Source: Trichaptum fuscoviolaceum (lineage: Eukaryota; Basidiomycota; Agaricomycetes; Hymenochaetales; Trichaptaceae). Taken from it: DNA of 64,000 nucleotides. The notes under the pieces were generated by a model. The model worked only from the letters and a program-made list of their open reading frames with translations, made no database searches and was not told the DNA's origin. Position numbers and translations under genes: made by a program. Position 1 is the stretch's first letter. Each line of letters starts with the position of its first letter. The DNA is taken from contig CAJSYZ010000007.1 of assembly GCA_910574455.1 (NCBI GenBank), positions 4,707,974-4,771,973 of the forward strand, written 5' to 3'. Shown piece by piece: positions 32,223 through 43,238 of the stretch.

Positions 32223-35200
32223 ATGTCAACTCGAAGACAAACGCGGGCTAAGAATAGCAATCAGCACCCGGGAGCCATAGTCAATAAACTCAGAACACGT
32301 CGAACGAAAGAGGAGGTATTGAGGGAGAAAGAAGAGAAGGAGAGAAGGAGAGAAGAGCAGGCCTCAAAGCGTGGTGAGGCATTGAGGGAAAAGGAGGAGA
32401 AGGAAAAACAGAAGGAAGAACGGGCAGCTCTGCGCGAAGCTGCGGCTCAACAAGCCGCGGATGCGAGAGAGAAGAGAAAACTTGATGCGGAACAGAAACG
32501 GGCAGCAAAAGAACAAGAGGCATCTGAGAAGGTACGCAAAAAGAGAGCTGCAGCAGAGCAACAGGAAACAGCAATACTGGAGACGATGGAGCTTGAGAAG
32601 AATTTGTCGAAGGCTCTTGACATTCGCACCCAGATGGGCTCAACTGCACCTAAGCTGGCTGGCACTGACAAACGAGGGCTAAAAAAACCGAAAGACACTC
32701 CTGAAGCTAGTGAGTCCTTATCTTCAAGACAGCGACAGTCGAGTTACCAGATATTGGCATTGCAGGTTCAACGAACGAGGAAAAAGACAGCTTTTGTGAA
32801 GCTGAAGGCAATGCAAACTTTTATGTTCGTAAGTTGCATTACCTTTACGACTTTAGGTTTTGAAAGATGAACATATTGACTCACGTTATGATGCAGCCAA
32901 TTCCGATGGACCAGATAGAGAGCGCGCAAAAAAGGCGAGGAAAAAGGACACCAGAGGTGCACTTCCTTTCCGTACTTGTGTGCAGGGCGCAAAGGCTTCA
33001 AGTCGTATCATAGGAGGCACTGGCTATCATAGTACGCTTGCAGGACAGGACAGCAGTCTTTCTGGTGAGGATACAGACATGATAGACTCGCCCAATACGT
33101 CGAAACGGAACGATAAGACAAAGCGACCTGTCAGGGCACTTCGCAACACAGATGGATCCACTTTCTTCGGCGGAGAGGGCAGAAATCCTGAGATCGCAAG
33201 GAAGATAGTAGAAGATATTGACTTGTGAGTTTGAAGTCGTACTACTCAACCGTTCGCATCATAGTACGAAAGATGAGTTTCAAATTCAAACAAATTCAAG
33301 TTGATAGTAAGTGTGAAGCTTGATTTAAACTCAGCTACTTGAAGCTTATCATTGTAGTACTACTTACTACTACTACTAGTAGTACTAGTACTGATAGCTT
33401 GAATGCGCCCGCCACTGCCAGTGGCAGTTTGAGCGTGCCACGCGTGCGCCAGTGACACTGCCAGTGGCAGCGACCGTGGCGGCCCGGCGGGTCACCGCCG
33501 TGCCACACTTCTTCAAGATCATCATGAACCCGAACGTTGCAGCTTCTTCACTTATAATGCTCACATCCTTATCTTTGTTTCAAGTTGTGAGCCTGGCTGA
33601 CACAAGGAAAATTTAGGCTCCCCGCCTCGGTGCAAGAGGATGCAAACTTTAGTCCTTGGGAGGATGAAGGAGAGACAGTAACCCTCACGAGTTTTCAAGG
33701 TGTAAAGAATAGCTTTGCGAGCGAGCGACAGACGGCACATCTTGTTGACTCCGACACTGATAATGTGAGTTGGTTAAAGCATTCATTAGACTGGCAGATG
33801 AAATCTTAATATTTTGATTGTGCGTTTAATTAGGACGCGAGGAGACTTACAATACCGCCCCAAGCCAATGTGAGTGCCGCTTAAAGTTCAAAGAAATCGT
33901 TCGATTCACAGAGACTATGCATCGGTGGAGTCCCATGCACAACGATGGCTAATTAACAATGTTTCTGTATCGTATCAGGATGGAGCCAGCAATAAATCGA
34001 AGAAAAGGAAGCTATCCCGCGACACTCTCTCCGACTTGCAGGCTCCTACAACGTTGGTAAGTGGCATCATAATGTCTTGCTTCGTTCGCGCTACTTATCC
34101 TTCCTTCTTTGTGCTCTGGAGAAGAAGAATATCAGGAGACAATCGGCCGTTCAGGTGAGTGTTTCACATCAAAGCATGGATCTGGTGCCGGACTTTCTTG
34201 TGTCCTTCGGCGTCGACATATCTTTACTTCATTACTTACCAAACCGTACTCTGAATAGGGCGCGAAAATGCAGAGAATCGCCAACTCCCAGCTTGATGTA
34301 ACGGTAAGTTTATTCTGCTTTTACCCCCTCACTACTCACCTGTCATCTCGTCAGGAGGGTATTACTGTCGATGGACATAGAGAGCAATCGCCGGCGTTGT
34401 ATCTGCAGATGCAGGTATGTGTAGGCATCGACACTCAATAGGACAACTTTCTGCACCCCTTTCTTTGGCAAGGATCTGGTCGTCTACTAAGCTTTGCTTA
34501 TTGTAGGACAGCATGATCGCGAATAATAAGAAGAGGAAGTCACCGCCGGACTCTAACTCGCATGCCGTGGTAATTCTTGCATTTCCACCCAATATTTCAG
34601 ATCACTTCCTTACTATCTAAAACAGACTAGCATGAACGTGTATATGAAGAAGCCGTCATCACAGGCTGCCTCGACAGTTAGTGTTAATCCTTCTAATCTC
34701 CATTTCATATCATTTCTGATTAAGCAACAAGGATTTGAACCTCACTACTAGTAACAAGAGTAAACTGCAAGACAGTCATTCTCAGGCTGATATACTGGTA
34801 TTCAATTCTCTTCGAGCTTTTCTTGGTAACAATTCCTCTAATTGCTACAGATGAAATCTTCTACTTCTATTCGCAATTTGAAGAGGTCTCTGGCGGCTCA
34901 TGCGCAACATATTGCAAGTGTGAGCTAATTGCTGCAATTGATTCGTGTACTAATTCAAGGCTCCTTTAACAGGCAAGTGGTTGTGAGGTGTCGCTAACAC
35001 CACGAGCACAATCACCTGCGATGACGACAGTATCCATCAGTCCTGAACCCGAAGTGCTCGCAACCAAGGCTCATCTTGGTCATCGCAAAGTCTCTCGGAC
35101 TACTAGCTCTGTGCGTTAATCAAATCATGTCTATGATATACATCCACTAACTTGCAGAAATGCAGACATCTGTAGGGCTTGAGGACAAGGATAGAAATAG

Positions 35201-36595
35201 TATCGGAAGGGAGGGATCCCGCGCTCCCGGCAAAAAAAGGGCAACAAATCAGTGTCTCCCTCCCGGAACTCAGGCAGGCTGGACTCACATTCTTCTGCCT
35301 TCGCTGTATCGCGCAGTTGGAAAGTCCACAACTCCATGGCAAAACCCGGACAATAAGTCCATCGGAGCCTTGTGGGGGAAGGTGTTTGATTCTGTCGAAC
35401 TTAGTTACGACACGCAATTGGCTGACATCTGTTCTTTAGTTGAGTCATCCCTTATTGTCTTTCATCGGCCATTTTGAATCAAGTATGATCTGCCCTGTAG
35501 GCAGCCCAGAGATGCTCTGATAGTTGGCGCAAGAAATTGTTCGAGAAAGCCGAACAATCAATTTCGAGTTTCGTCGGCAACGAGCGTTCTAAGTCGGTGG
35601 AGACCGAAGAAATTGTGAAGATGTTGCAGACGATGGTCGACAAGAAGAAAGCTGAACCATTCCTCTGGGAAAGCTGGCATAGTATGGATAAGGTATGTAA
35701 AAATTTGCCCCATGTCACCCTTCGTATCCCTGCATTGACTCTGAAAGTACAGAAGCAAGGGTTGTTCTGCTCTGATCTTGTAATCTCAGTGTTGTCCGTA
35801 CACCTAGTCTTGGCCCTGGGTCGGCATAAAGTACTGGATAAAAACACAATAGGAAAGCCTATCGGTGCCCTCGCTCTTGCGGCAACCGCGGTATCTATCT
35901 ACTTCAGTTCTTATAGTGGCTTTATTCGCTGAATTTCTCATGAACAGGTCAAGGTTGCAATCGACAAGCAAGTGGCCCGGTTGCAAAAGATCAAAGAAGA
36001 GTTTGGTGGCGCTGAGTGGTACTTCACCAGTGCTCTGTGGCAGCCTCATACGGACGACTATGTTAACTTATTGTCGAATTCCTCGTTTTTTACTGAATCA
36101 AACTGGGAGAAGGTCCGATCCCGCCTAGCAGCTTACAATTCCATTGAAGATTTTAGTGCGGGAAAGAACACCGAACTTGTTGGATCGGGTGTCACTGGCA
36201 GGGATTTCTCCCTGTATCTTGACGTTGGAGACGCGGATGCGAGCGGCGAGTATACATATGGCGAGGGCGCTACTAGAAGTAGTAAGTGCAAGGAGGATAA
36301 GGATAATGACGGCGAAGAAGTCGAGGATTTCAAGGATAGGGAAGACGATATGGAGGACGAGAGTGTGCTTGGCGAGGGAGACGAGGTCGAGGACAAGGAT
36401 CAGGAGGAGGACAAGGATCAGGATCAGGATGAGAACAAGGATGCGGACGAGAATTTCAGCGTGGGTTATGGACGCAGTGGAGGTTTTGAGGGCGAGGAGA
36501 ATGACGCAGGCAGAGAGGACTGGGAAGGTGAGGGCGATCGCGAGGAGGACGAGGGTTCATTATGGGATTCGGCTACGGACGGCGCAGACTTTTAA
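32223..36595 (+). CDS. Coiled-coil, NLS-bearing protein with acidic tail, repeat-associated basidiomycete family
   Basis: The start is the ATG at 32,223 (MSTRRQTRAKN). Exon 1 is a long Lys/Glu/Arg coiled coil (REKEEKERRREEQASKRGEA) ending near 32,710. Later exons, separated by short introns, give DSRYDAANSDGPDRERAKKA, then after a 392-nt intron (33,225-33,616) PASVQEDANFSPWEDEGE, basic NLS-like runs SNKSKKRKLS and NNKKRKSPPD, and from 35,160 SLYRAVGKSTTPWQ, WGKVFDSVELSYDTQLADIC, WESWHSMDK, QGLFCSDLVISVLSVHLVLA, IGALALAATAV and SALWQPHTDDYVNLLSN, before an Asp/Glu/Lys-rich tail ending at 36,595. The TTPW .. GALALAATAV pattern is one I associate with large uncharacterised families in Agaricomycete repeats; function unknown. 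An alternative last exon may lie at 36,679-36,768 (WHSFSEYAEEQ). It is divergent from the Plavaka transposase. Confidence 0.65.
33240..33510. repeat. Palindromic-word cluster inside an intron
   Basis: CAAATTCAAGTTGA, ACTACTACTACTAGTAGTAC (about 33,365), TAGTACTAGTACTGATAG, GCCACTGCCAGTGGCAG (about 33,412), GTGACACTGCCAGTGGCAG (about 33,451). It lies between the donor GTGAGT at 33,225 and the acceptor TTTAG at 33,616 of the coiled-coil gene. The other introns of this gene are mostly 50-110 nt. Confidence 0.75.
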
Positions 36596-36599
36596 GAGC

Positions 36600-37837
36600 A
36601 GGTCGATCTCTGGTGAGCTTCGGCTTTGACCCATCACCCCGCCACTGTATTCAAGCTCTTACTACCATCAACTTGCAGTGGCATTCGTTCTCTGAATATG
36701 CCGAGGAACAGCCTGCCAGCGAGGCAGAAGTGGCAAAATACAATCTGGTTCAGGATGCCGTGGTGTAGCTACTGAGGGACCGTGACACTGATGCACTGAT
36801 TTCTACTTATTGTCTTAAATTACTTGTGGAAATGAAGTAATTCTGGAACCTCTTACGCACTTACACGCTTGAGTACTGCAAACCGACAGACAAAAAAGTC
36901 TGCTTATATGATTAAATGATGAATTACTTATGGAATGAACTACTTGAACCCCTTACAAACTTATACACTTGAGCACTGCAATTCGAATGCCAGAAAAAAA
37001 CTTCTGATATGCTTGAATGCTGAAGACTGAATGCCTGAAGTACTGATTTAAGTCGACGGCACTGATTTCAGCAGGCCCCTTCCTGAATAATGAAACCACA
37101 TGCCTGAAATCAGTAAATCAGTAGAATTTCACTTCCCAGGGCTTCAGTAAATTTCAGACCGTTTAAGTAACCTTAAGTGAAAAAGAAGATTCCCTGATGT
37201 GATTGCGAGTGCATTTGTGACAAGCACAAGACTCATTGCTCGCCGGAAGAAAAAACATATATATATTGCTATCTTGTGCAAGTCTCAATTGCGCTTGCTG
37301 CCCCGATGTGGCTCAAATTCAGAACATGTAAGGTTAGCTGCCCTTGAATGCACCTTGCTCACCGGGAGCAAAAACATATATACATTGTCATCTTCGGCCT
37401 TGAGTCTTGCTGTCCTGACATTGCTCTCTGGGCTCAAAAGCTTGCTGTCCTGATGCTGCTCTCCGGGTGCAAAAACATATATACATTGTCATCTTTGGTG
37501 TCACCGGAAAGAGTTCTCAAGAGCTTGCTTAAAGTGCTCAGGGTCGAGTTTTGGGCTCATTCCCTCAGATATTTTGATTATTCTAATGTCAAACTCTCTG
37601 TTCTATAATATAGATTAACTCTGGTATCTAAAACCAATGCAATCAAAGGAGAAACTGAGATAATTTGCACCGGCCGGAGTTGATTACGTAAGCAGGGTCA
37701 ATGCGTGCTACCAATCCTGGCCCAACCTCCTGCTCTGCAACCATGACCTGCGAGCAGGTCATTGAACTTATCTCATTGCTCACAACCTATGGAATTCAGC
37801 TTTCCATCACCATAGGCCACTACACCAGCATGCAAGT
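36600..37837. other. Intergenic stretch, repeated phrases, no supported gene
   Basis: From 36,840 to 37,170 phrases such as ACTTGAGTACTGCA and CTGAAATCAGTAAATCAGTA recur in variants; the latter resemble 5,120-5,210. A possible last exon of the upstream gene is at 36,679-36,768. 37,240-37,500 holds a degenerate tandem repeat. Confidence 0.5.
37240..37500 (+). repeat. Degenerate tandem repeat, three units about 110 bp apart
   Basis: The core GCAAAAACATATATACATTG preceded by CTC(A/C)CCGGG occurs at about 37,370 and 37,470, with a poorer copy (GAAAAAACATATATATATTG) at about 37,250. Units are separated by CTTGCTGTCCTGA-type phrases. Confidence 0.7.
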
Positions 37838-38587
37838 CTATGCTTCCCTGCATCTCAGCCCCGAAATCCAGACACAGAGAGGTGAGTGCTCTCCCGGCCT
37901 CTCACACCTCCTTCCAAGGCTCGCAACCCTCGGGACACTATCCAGGTCTGATGGAAGGTCCTGAAACACTTGGAAGGCTTCTAGGCTGGACGTAATACCA
38001 CCCGATAAGCGAAATGTGCGAGCGAAACCATCCAAATTGCAGAATCTCCGGGTGAGCTCCTCCAAGCTGCTGTAGGCCTGTTCAACACACATTGACAACA
38101 TACCTAAGTTCTGTGCTGCAATAATGACTACTGAAGTATCAACTATAGACCCCAAGGCTCGAAGATACACCACCCCGCCTCCCCCCAGCTCACAAACTCG
38201 ACCCGAGCAAGCCGTGCAAGTGCAGCACGGCTCATACCTCCCATTCACTCGGAAGACATCTTCCATACTTCGCCTCGCTCATTTCGCATCAGAAACCAGG
38301 GGTTCAGGGTCTCGGCTATGCTGTGGGAATGGCGCTACTGCGTAGCCGCTGTCTGCAATGCCCGGAGGCTGTATTTTTGCGAGCACTTTGCCATCTGCAC
38401 AGAGAGTGCATTTGGCATATTCTGAGCTTTCTGGGTGCTTTCTGGAGGATTGGAGGGTGCTGGAGAGGTCTCCTGGTGCTGCTGGAGGTTGCTGGAGGTG
38501 GTTTGAGGGACGGGACGGGCGGGACAGCTGCACGGCGCTCGAAACACTCATCCGGACGTACGCCCGGACACTGCAGAAATGAGCCAT
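37838..38587 (-). CDS. Cysteine-rich hypothetical protein, tentative
   Basis: Two minus-strand frames follow each other. The first (38,587-38,279) has AKCTLCADGKVLAK after a Ser/Pro-rich start. The second (38,266-37,838) has CCTCTACSGRVCELGG and a helical stretch CVEQAYSSLEELTRRF. Paired CxxC motifs then a short coiled coil recall Zn-binding proteins common in basidiomycete repeat regions, but I see no clean intron joining the frames (a TGA lies between). It may be a relic. The assignment is weak. Confidence 0.35.
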
Positions 38588-38662
38588 TCTTCTTCGCTTG
38601 GCTTTTTCAATGAGTCGGTGAGTATCGGCCGTCTCTATTATCTGTCTAGAGCTTTCAAAAGG

Positions 38663-38670
38663 TATAAATA
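38663..38670 (+). promoter_or_regulatory. TATA-like box of the former TRR1 promoter (copy B)
   Basis: Same TATAAATA and pyrimidine leader as at 42-49. 38,671-39,370 holds no coding sequence I recognise. Confidence 0.35.
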
Positions 38671-39370
38671 CTGGCCCAATCTATCCCCAAGTTCCTCAGG
38701 CTCTTTGCCCTCTTCCCTCGTCTCTCTCCTGTGTGCACACACTGTAAGTGTCTCCTGGTTTTCGTAGTCAATGCTAAAGCTAACATTTCACTCATAGTTG
38801 TTATTACTATATACAATGGTAAGTGCAATCTGATTACAGGATTTGTTGATTTCTAACTTGAATTAGTTTATTGTCTGACTGCGTGCGCAACCTTACCCAA
38901 GACCATCTCAAGTTTGTCGCGCTTTGCATTGCGAATGAATCTTAAAGTCGCCCGTGAAGAACAAGGAGATCCTACTATGGTCTGGATTGCGCGCTGTCTG
39001 CGCAATGGTTCAAAACTGAGAAATGAGTCTGATCGGACCCTAGACTGACAGCAACTCACCGAAATGGTCCTACTTTGAGTGCTTTCTTGTTGTAAGCACT
39101 TGTAACTTGTGTCCGTGAGCTTTCAAGATTGGCGTCTGTCCCTGAAGCGCCGTCCGCGCCGTCGTGACTTGCGTCCGTACCACTACCACTCGCAAATGTG
39201 ACTTCAACTGTTGCCTATACCAGACATCCGAAGACATGTGTGAACACTTTTTATCTCGAATGTAGGACCAGGGTATTGCGATGCGCAGATGGAGCGGTGA
39301 TGGTGACATTGAAGGTACGTCTACAGCACATTCTGTCCGATCCTGTCGATTGCTGAGAATGCCCGAGCAG

Positions 39371-40128
39371 CGAGTGCGAAGCGTCTGAACCTCAAGGCAA
39401 ATACATTTATGGCATCAGCGTATGCGATGGTGATGTACCCATCTATAATGCGCCGTATGCGATGGTGCTATACCAATCTTCCTTTGGATTCTGCGGCGAA
39501 GAGGCCGTTCTTGTGTGACGCGATGAACTGCGCGCTTCAAAGATCGCCGCAAGCACTGGTGCTGTAATGCGCCGTATGCGATGGTGCTGTACCCATTTTC
39601 CATTGGATTCTACGGCGAAGAGGCCATTCTTGTGACGCGATGAACTGCGCGCTTCGAAGATCATGGCGAAACGACTCCTTACACACCCGAAGATTGTGAG
39701 CTTAACTGTTCTTATCTCCATTATGATCCTCCGTTGATGTTTCCCCAGACTGTTCTCTGGAACACTGGGCCGTTGAATGCCTCGGAGACGGCAACCTTCT
39801 CAACAAATTGCGCATTCACAACACTAGTACTGGGAAAGAGGCAGATTTACAAGTCAACGGTCTCTTCTACGCAATAGGACACGAGCCTGCAACGGCAATC
39901 GTTCGCGGACAACTACAAACAGACTCAGACGGATACATTGTAACTGTACCGGGTACAGCGCAGACGAGCATCAAAGGTGTATTCGCTTGTGGGGACGTGC
40001 AGGACAAACGTTATCGTCAAGCAATCACGTCGGCAGGTAGCGGCTGCATGGCTGCGCTTGAAGCTGAGCGACTTCTCGCAGAAGAGGAAGAGGCTGAGGA
40101 GGCTGTGGCTAAAGCTGGAGGAGTCTAA
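39371..40128 (+). pseudogene. TRR1: Thioredoxin reductase (TRR1) remnant, copy B
   Basis: The scraps and tandem units are the same as in copy A. The C-terminal exon is better here: [67 protein letters not shown] to the TAA at 40,126-40,128, with intact FAD-binding GDVQD and CMAALEAE. An intron (GTGAGC..CCCAG, about 39,697-39,746) follows MAKRLLTHPKI as in the left copy. Bases are lost in AACACTGGGCC (AACACTGTGGCC in the left copy), so the frame breaks where the left copy is intact. The collapse is shared by both copies and so predates the duplication. Confidence 0.9.
39447..39684 (+). repeat. 119-bp tandem repeat of TRR1 scraps (copy B)
   Basis: Units start at 39,447 and 39,566 with AATGCGCCGTATGCGATGG. 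Same composition as at 843-1,078. Confidence 0.88.
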
Positions 40129-40412
40129 GGTTCTTGATTGTATCTGTGTTTTACCGACTCGGGCCTCCGAACATTACCTTGCATTTAGACTTTTTTCTAC
40201 GGATAGACTGTTGTTGAAGCATGTACGTATGTATGACGGTTGACGTCGTCGATTCAAGTTACGGATGAAAGATGAAAACTTGCTGAATGATTAATGTACA
40301 TATTGCGAAGTATAAACAATTTGATATGCTCTACAAGTAATGGTGATCAAAAGGAAAGACCGTCAGATGATCCTGGCAAACAGGACATACAGTAGCAATA
40401 TACTGTTGGATT

Positions 40413-43238
40413 CTATGATTCGCTCCTCAACTCCCTACTGCTATCCCCCGCGTCAGAACCCTCAACATCCGTATCTACCCAGCTTTCAGACTCTGTATCG
40501 ATATCCTGAAACTTTGTAGGGCTTCCAAGGTCGGGCGATGGATGCCATTGAGAGTGGAGGGTAAGCCCGGCAGCTTGAGCGTCAAGCGTTCGAGCAGTAT
40601 CTGAAGCATCTCGAGCACGGTTTTGTAAGGGAGCAAGAGGCTCGCGATAGCTATCACTTCCTACTTGCATCGGTGAACGGGAATGCATCGAGGGCCAAAA
40701 GACGTCTGCATCTATACTCTGATTTTTGCTGTCCTCAGGCGTCTTATCCGCATGATCGACCTTCGTCGGGCTCATTTCGACTAAAGCCTGCAATGCACCT
40801 TGCGTCACCTGCGCTTGATCGTTCTCCGTCGCTGAAGTTAGACCCACTCGGGGAGTTCGAACGCCTTGCCCTGGACGGATCTCGTGCAAGTGAGCGCTCT
40901 TTGCCCACTTCTTCGCGCTTAGCGGAGAGGGGCCGACTGAAAACGACTGCGCCACGCCAAGTCCGACAGCTGCTGCGCCAGCGGGTGAGTTATGCGAGCT
41001 CGATCGACGGAGGCGCGGATGACCCAAGCTATTTAGACCGCTAGCCAAGCCGTTGATGTGGCCGAAGGAAGAAACAAGGTTAGGCGAACGCGGAGAGTAT
41101 CCGTGATATGAGATCGACGATGGTGTACCCGGTCGGTGAGCAACGAGGTGTCGGGGGACGGGTGAACGAATGTGTGTAGGTAAACGAGGCTTGCTAGGAG
41201 ATGATAAGGACTGAACAGGCGTCCTGCGCTGCGGCGTCCGGTCCTCGTCAGCTCGTCGGCTGCGAGAGGAATCGGGGAAAGGCACCCTTTCGCCGTCATC
41301 TCGGACAACGATCGTGGGCTTCAAGTTCTTAACATTCGGATTCTTCGGTGTCGGAGTCGGGCTCCTTGTCCTCCCACCAAATTTCGTCCACTCTCCACCA
41401 CTGAGGCTACTCAAATGCCGTCTACCCCATTCTCGCAGCGAGTCCCTCCGACTGCTGGACGCGATCAAGGTCTCCCCTCTCGACCCGCGGGTCAGAGCCA
41501 TGAACACCAACACAGTCAGCAAGAGGCAGAGCTGTGCAATTCCTAGCCTCTTTTCGAGCACAACTTCATCTGCAAGGTGGCTAAAGCGCCGTTTGAGTTC
41601 TCCATGCTCTCGTTCAAGTCGGCGGCGCTGGGCGGCCCAGTCTTCTGTGGCACGCTGCATATGCTGGGCGTGTGCTTTCCCTATCCCTTCCAATCGACCG
41701 AGGTCCTCCTCCAGGCGGCGAAGAGCCTCGCGCATGGAACGTGTCTGCTCTTCGACATACCGAAGGTAGAGCGTTGCATTCATTTCGAGGGCCCCTAGGC
41801 GAGTCATAATTGTGCGATATATTGATTCACCAGCGCCGACAACAGCGGGTACTCTTGAATCATGTGGGACAATGGTCGGGATGAGAATGGGTTTAGATAC
41901 TGATACGGACGATGCAGCCACTTGAGTAGCATGTGAGGATTCAGAGGCAGAAGACTCGATGATAGCTGACGAGGAACTGCTGGTATCGACAATGACTGGC
42001 GAGGAAACAGGCAGAACTTGGCTTGAGACTTGCGAGAAACTCGTTACGATTGACGATGAATCAGAGACTGTCGAAGGAGACTGCGATTTCGCGCTGGCCT
42101 CTCTGATTTCGCTCGAGGGAGGCGTAGATAATTTTGTCGCAGGAACGAGAGTGCTCACAGCCGAGGCCTCTCCTTCTGATATTGTTTCCGGTGCTTTGTC
42201 TCTCTTCTCATTCGTTTCGCCAACCGTCTCTTTTGCCATCGCCACCGCGTCGTGAGGAATTGGACGAGATATGACAGGAGCTTGTACGGGCTCCTCGATC
42301 TCGCCACGCTTCTTCTGAGATTCCTCTTCCCAAAGGTCCCATTTCCAAGCGTCAAGGTGCGTAAGGCCATATACCCGTAGAAGAGATAGTGGGCAGTAAA
42401 ATTCGTTCCCATAGTGCGAGTGGAAGTCAATTCGAATGTACCGGTAGAAGTCTCGTAGGGAAATCGGTGGATGGAAAGACTGAATGAAGTCTGTCAACAT
42501 CGTATTTATGAGAGAACGCAACTGGCGCACCTGAATTCCACGAATATTCTTCGCTGTGTATCTCCCAGCTGGAGTCCATGCAGCCGGGTCTGGCGTGTCT
42601 GTCTGAGCGACACTAACACTAAACTCCTTGACCACTCCAGAGAAGAATTCGAAGTTTGCTAACTGCACGGTATCAATTCGGATGTCCTCGCATAGCTCAA
42701 CTACAACATATTGCTGCTCTCCAGGAGTCTTGCAAGGGCTGAGCATGTACCTATCCTTCTTCGAGGAAAGAATAGATATGGCATGTTTTGCTGAACGATG
42801 TGACCCACGTATACGAGCTGAGCAGTCAAGGTCGGCATAGTTGAACCTGTCAATCAGAGGAACCCCGAAGTGCGGTGATGGCGCTGGCTCCGGCGCAGAC
42901 GCCTGGAGTTCTGTTTGAGGCTCAGAAGAATGTTGTTGCTGGTGTTGTTCCGACCTATTGACATTGGGAACGTTGGCAAACACTCTGCCTGTATCTCGAC
43001 TAGAACTATCGTTCTCGTGCATCTGAGCCTGCTTCGCCTTCCAATCCTCAAACGACAAGATTTCCTCCGCCGGCTCATTTGATGGCAGAGGTGTCAAGCA
43101 GCATATCGGCTGCTCCGGTGGCCTTTGAGCGAGTTTTGAAATGTCATGCAAAGCATTGTACGGCGAGGTGGGTTCTCCGAGAGCGGGGGATGAGAAGATG
43201 AGGGCGAGCAGGCCGACGGGTAGCAACGACCACAACAT
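40413..43238 (-). CDS. SUN-domain protein, Slp1-type, endoplasmic reticulum/nuclear envelope membrane
   Basis: Fungal Slp1-type SUN proteins act with Emp65 in the ER, protecting folding membrane proteins. The open frame of 941 codons starts at the ATG at 43,238 with a signal peptide (LLPVGLLALIFSSPAL). Then come SFEDWKAKQAQ, the SUN domain (NYADLDCSARIRGSHR, ILSSKKDRYMLSPC, YVVVELCEDIRIDTVQLANF, LRDFYRYIRIDFHSHYGNEF, CPLSLLRVYGLTHLDAWKWD), a Ser/Thr-rich linker, a coiled coil (MTRLGALEMNATLYLRYVEE onward), one membrane helix (LCLLLTVLVFMAL) and a Ser/Pro-rich tail. A 51-nt GT..AG segment at 42,480-42,530 is open in frame but interrupts RGIQ/SFHPP and is most likely an intron, leaving about 924 residues. 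The left twin is dead. It converges on the TRR1 remnant. Confidence 0.92.
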   Translation of the reverse strand: MLWSLLPVGLLALIFSSPALGEPTSPYNALHDISKLAQRPPEQPICCLTPLPSNEPAEEILSFEDWKAKQAQMHENDSSSRDTGRVFANVPNVNRSEQHQQQHSSEPQTELQASAPEPAPSPHFGVPLIDRFNYADLDCSARIRGSHRSAKHAISILSSKKDRYMLSPCKTPGEQQYVVVELCEDIRIDTVQLANFEFFSGVVKEFSVSVAQTDTPDPAAWTPAGRYTAKNIRGIQVRQLRSLINTMLTDFIQSFHPPISLRDFYRYIRIDFHSHYGNEFYCPLSLLRVYGLTHLDAWKWDLWEEESQKKRGEIEEPVQAPVISRPIPHDAVAMAKETVGETNEKRDKAPETISEGEASAVSTLVPATKLSTPPSSEIREASAKSQSPSTVSDSSSIVTSFSQVSSQVLPVSSPVIVDTSSSSSAIIESSASESSHATQVAASSVSVSKPILIPTIVPHDSRVPAVVGAGESIYRTIMTRLGALEMNATLYLRYVEEQTRSMREALRRLEEDLGRLEGIGKAHAQHMQRATEDWAAQRRRLEREHGELKRRFSHLADEVVLEKRLGIAQLCLLLTVLVFMALTRGSRGETLIASSSRRDSLREWGRRHLSSLSGGEWTKFGGRTRSPTPTPKNPNVKNLKPTIVVRDDGERVPFPDSSRSRRADEDRTPQRRTPVQSLSSPSKPRLPTHIRSPVPRHLVAHRPGTPSSISYHGYSPRSPNLVSSFGHINGLASGLNSLGHPRLRRSSSHNSPAGAAAVGLGVAQSFSVGPSPLSAKKWAKSAHLHEIRPGQGVRTPRVGLTSATENDQAQVTQGALQALVEMSPTKVDHADKTPEDSKNQSIDADVFWPSMHSRSPMQVGSDSYREPLAPLQNRARDASDTARTLDAQAAGLTLHSQWHPSPDLGSPTKFQDIDTESESWVDTDVEGSDAGDSSRELRSES

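Larger units (their letters stand above)
38622..43222. repeat. Segmental duplication, right (better preserved) copy
   Basis: Partner of 1-4,580, same orientation. It contains the TATA-like box, the collapsed TRR1 remnant and the open SUN gene. Its left edge at 38,622 is exact with respect to window base 1, so the true left edge may lie slightly further left, within the TGAGTCG just before it. Confidence 0.93.
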
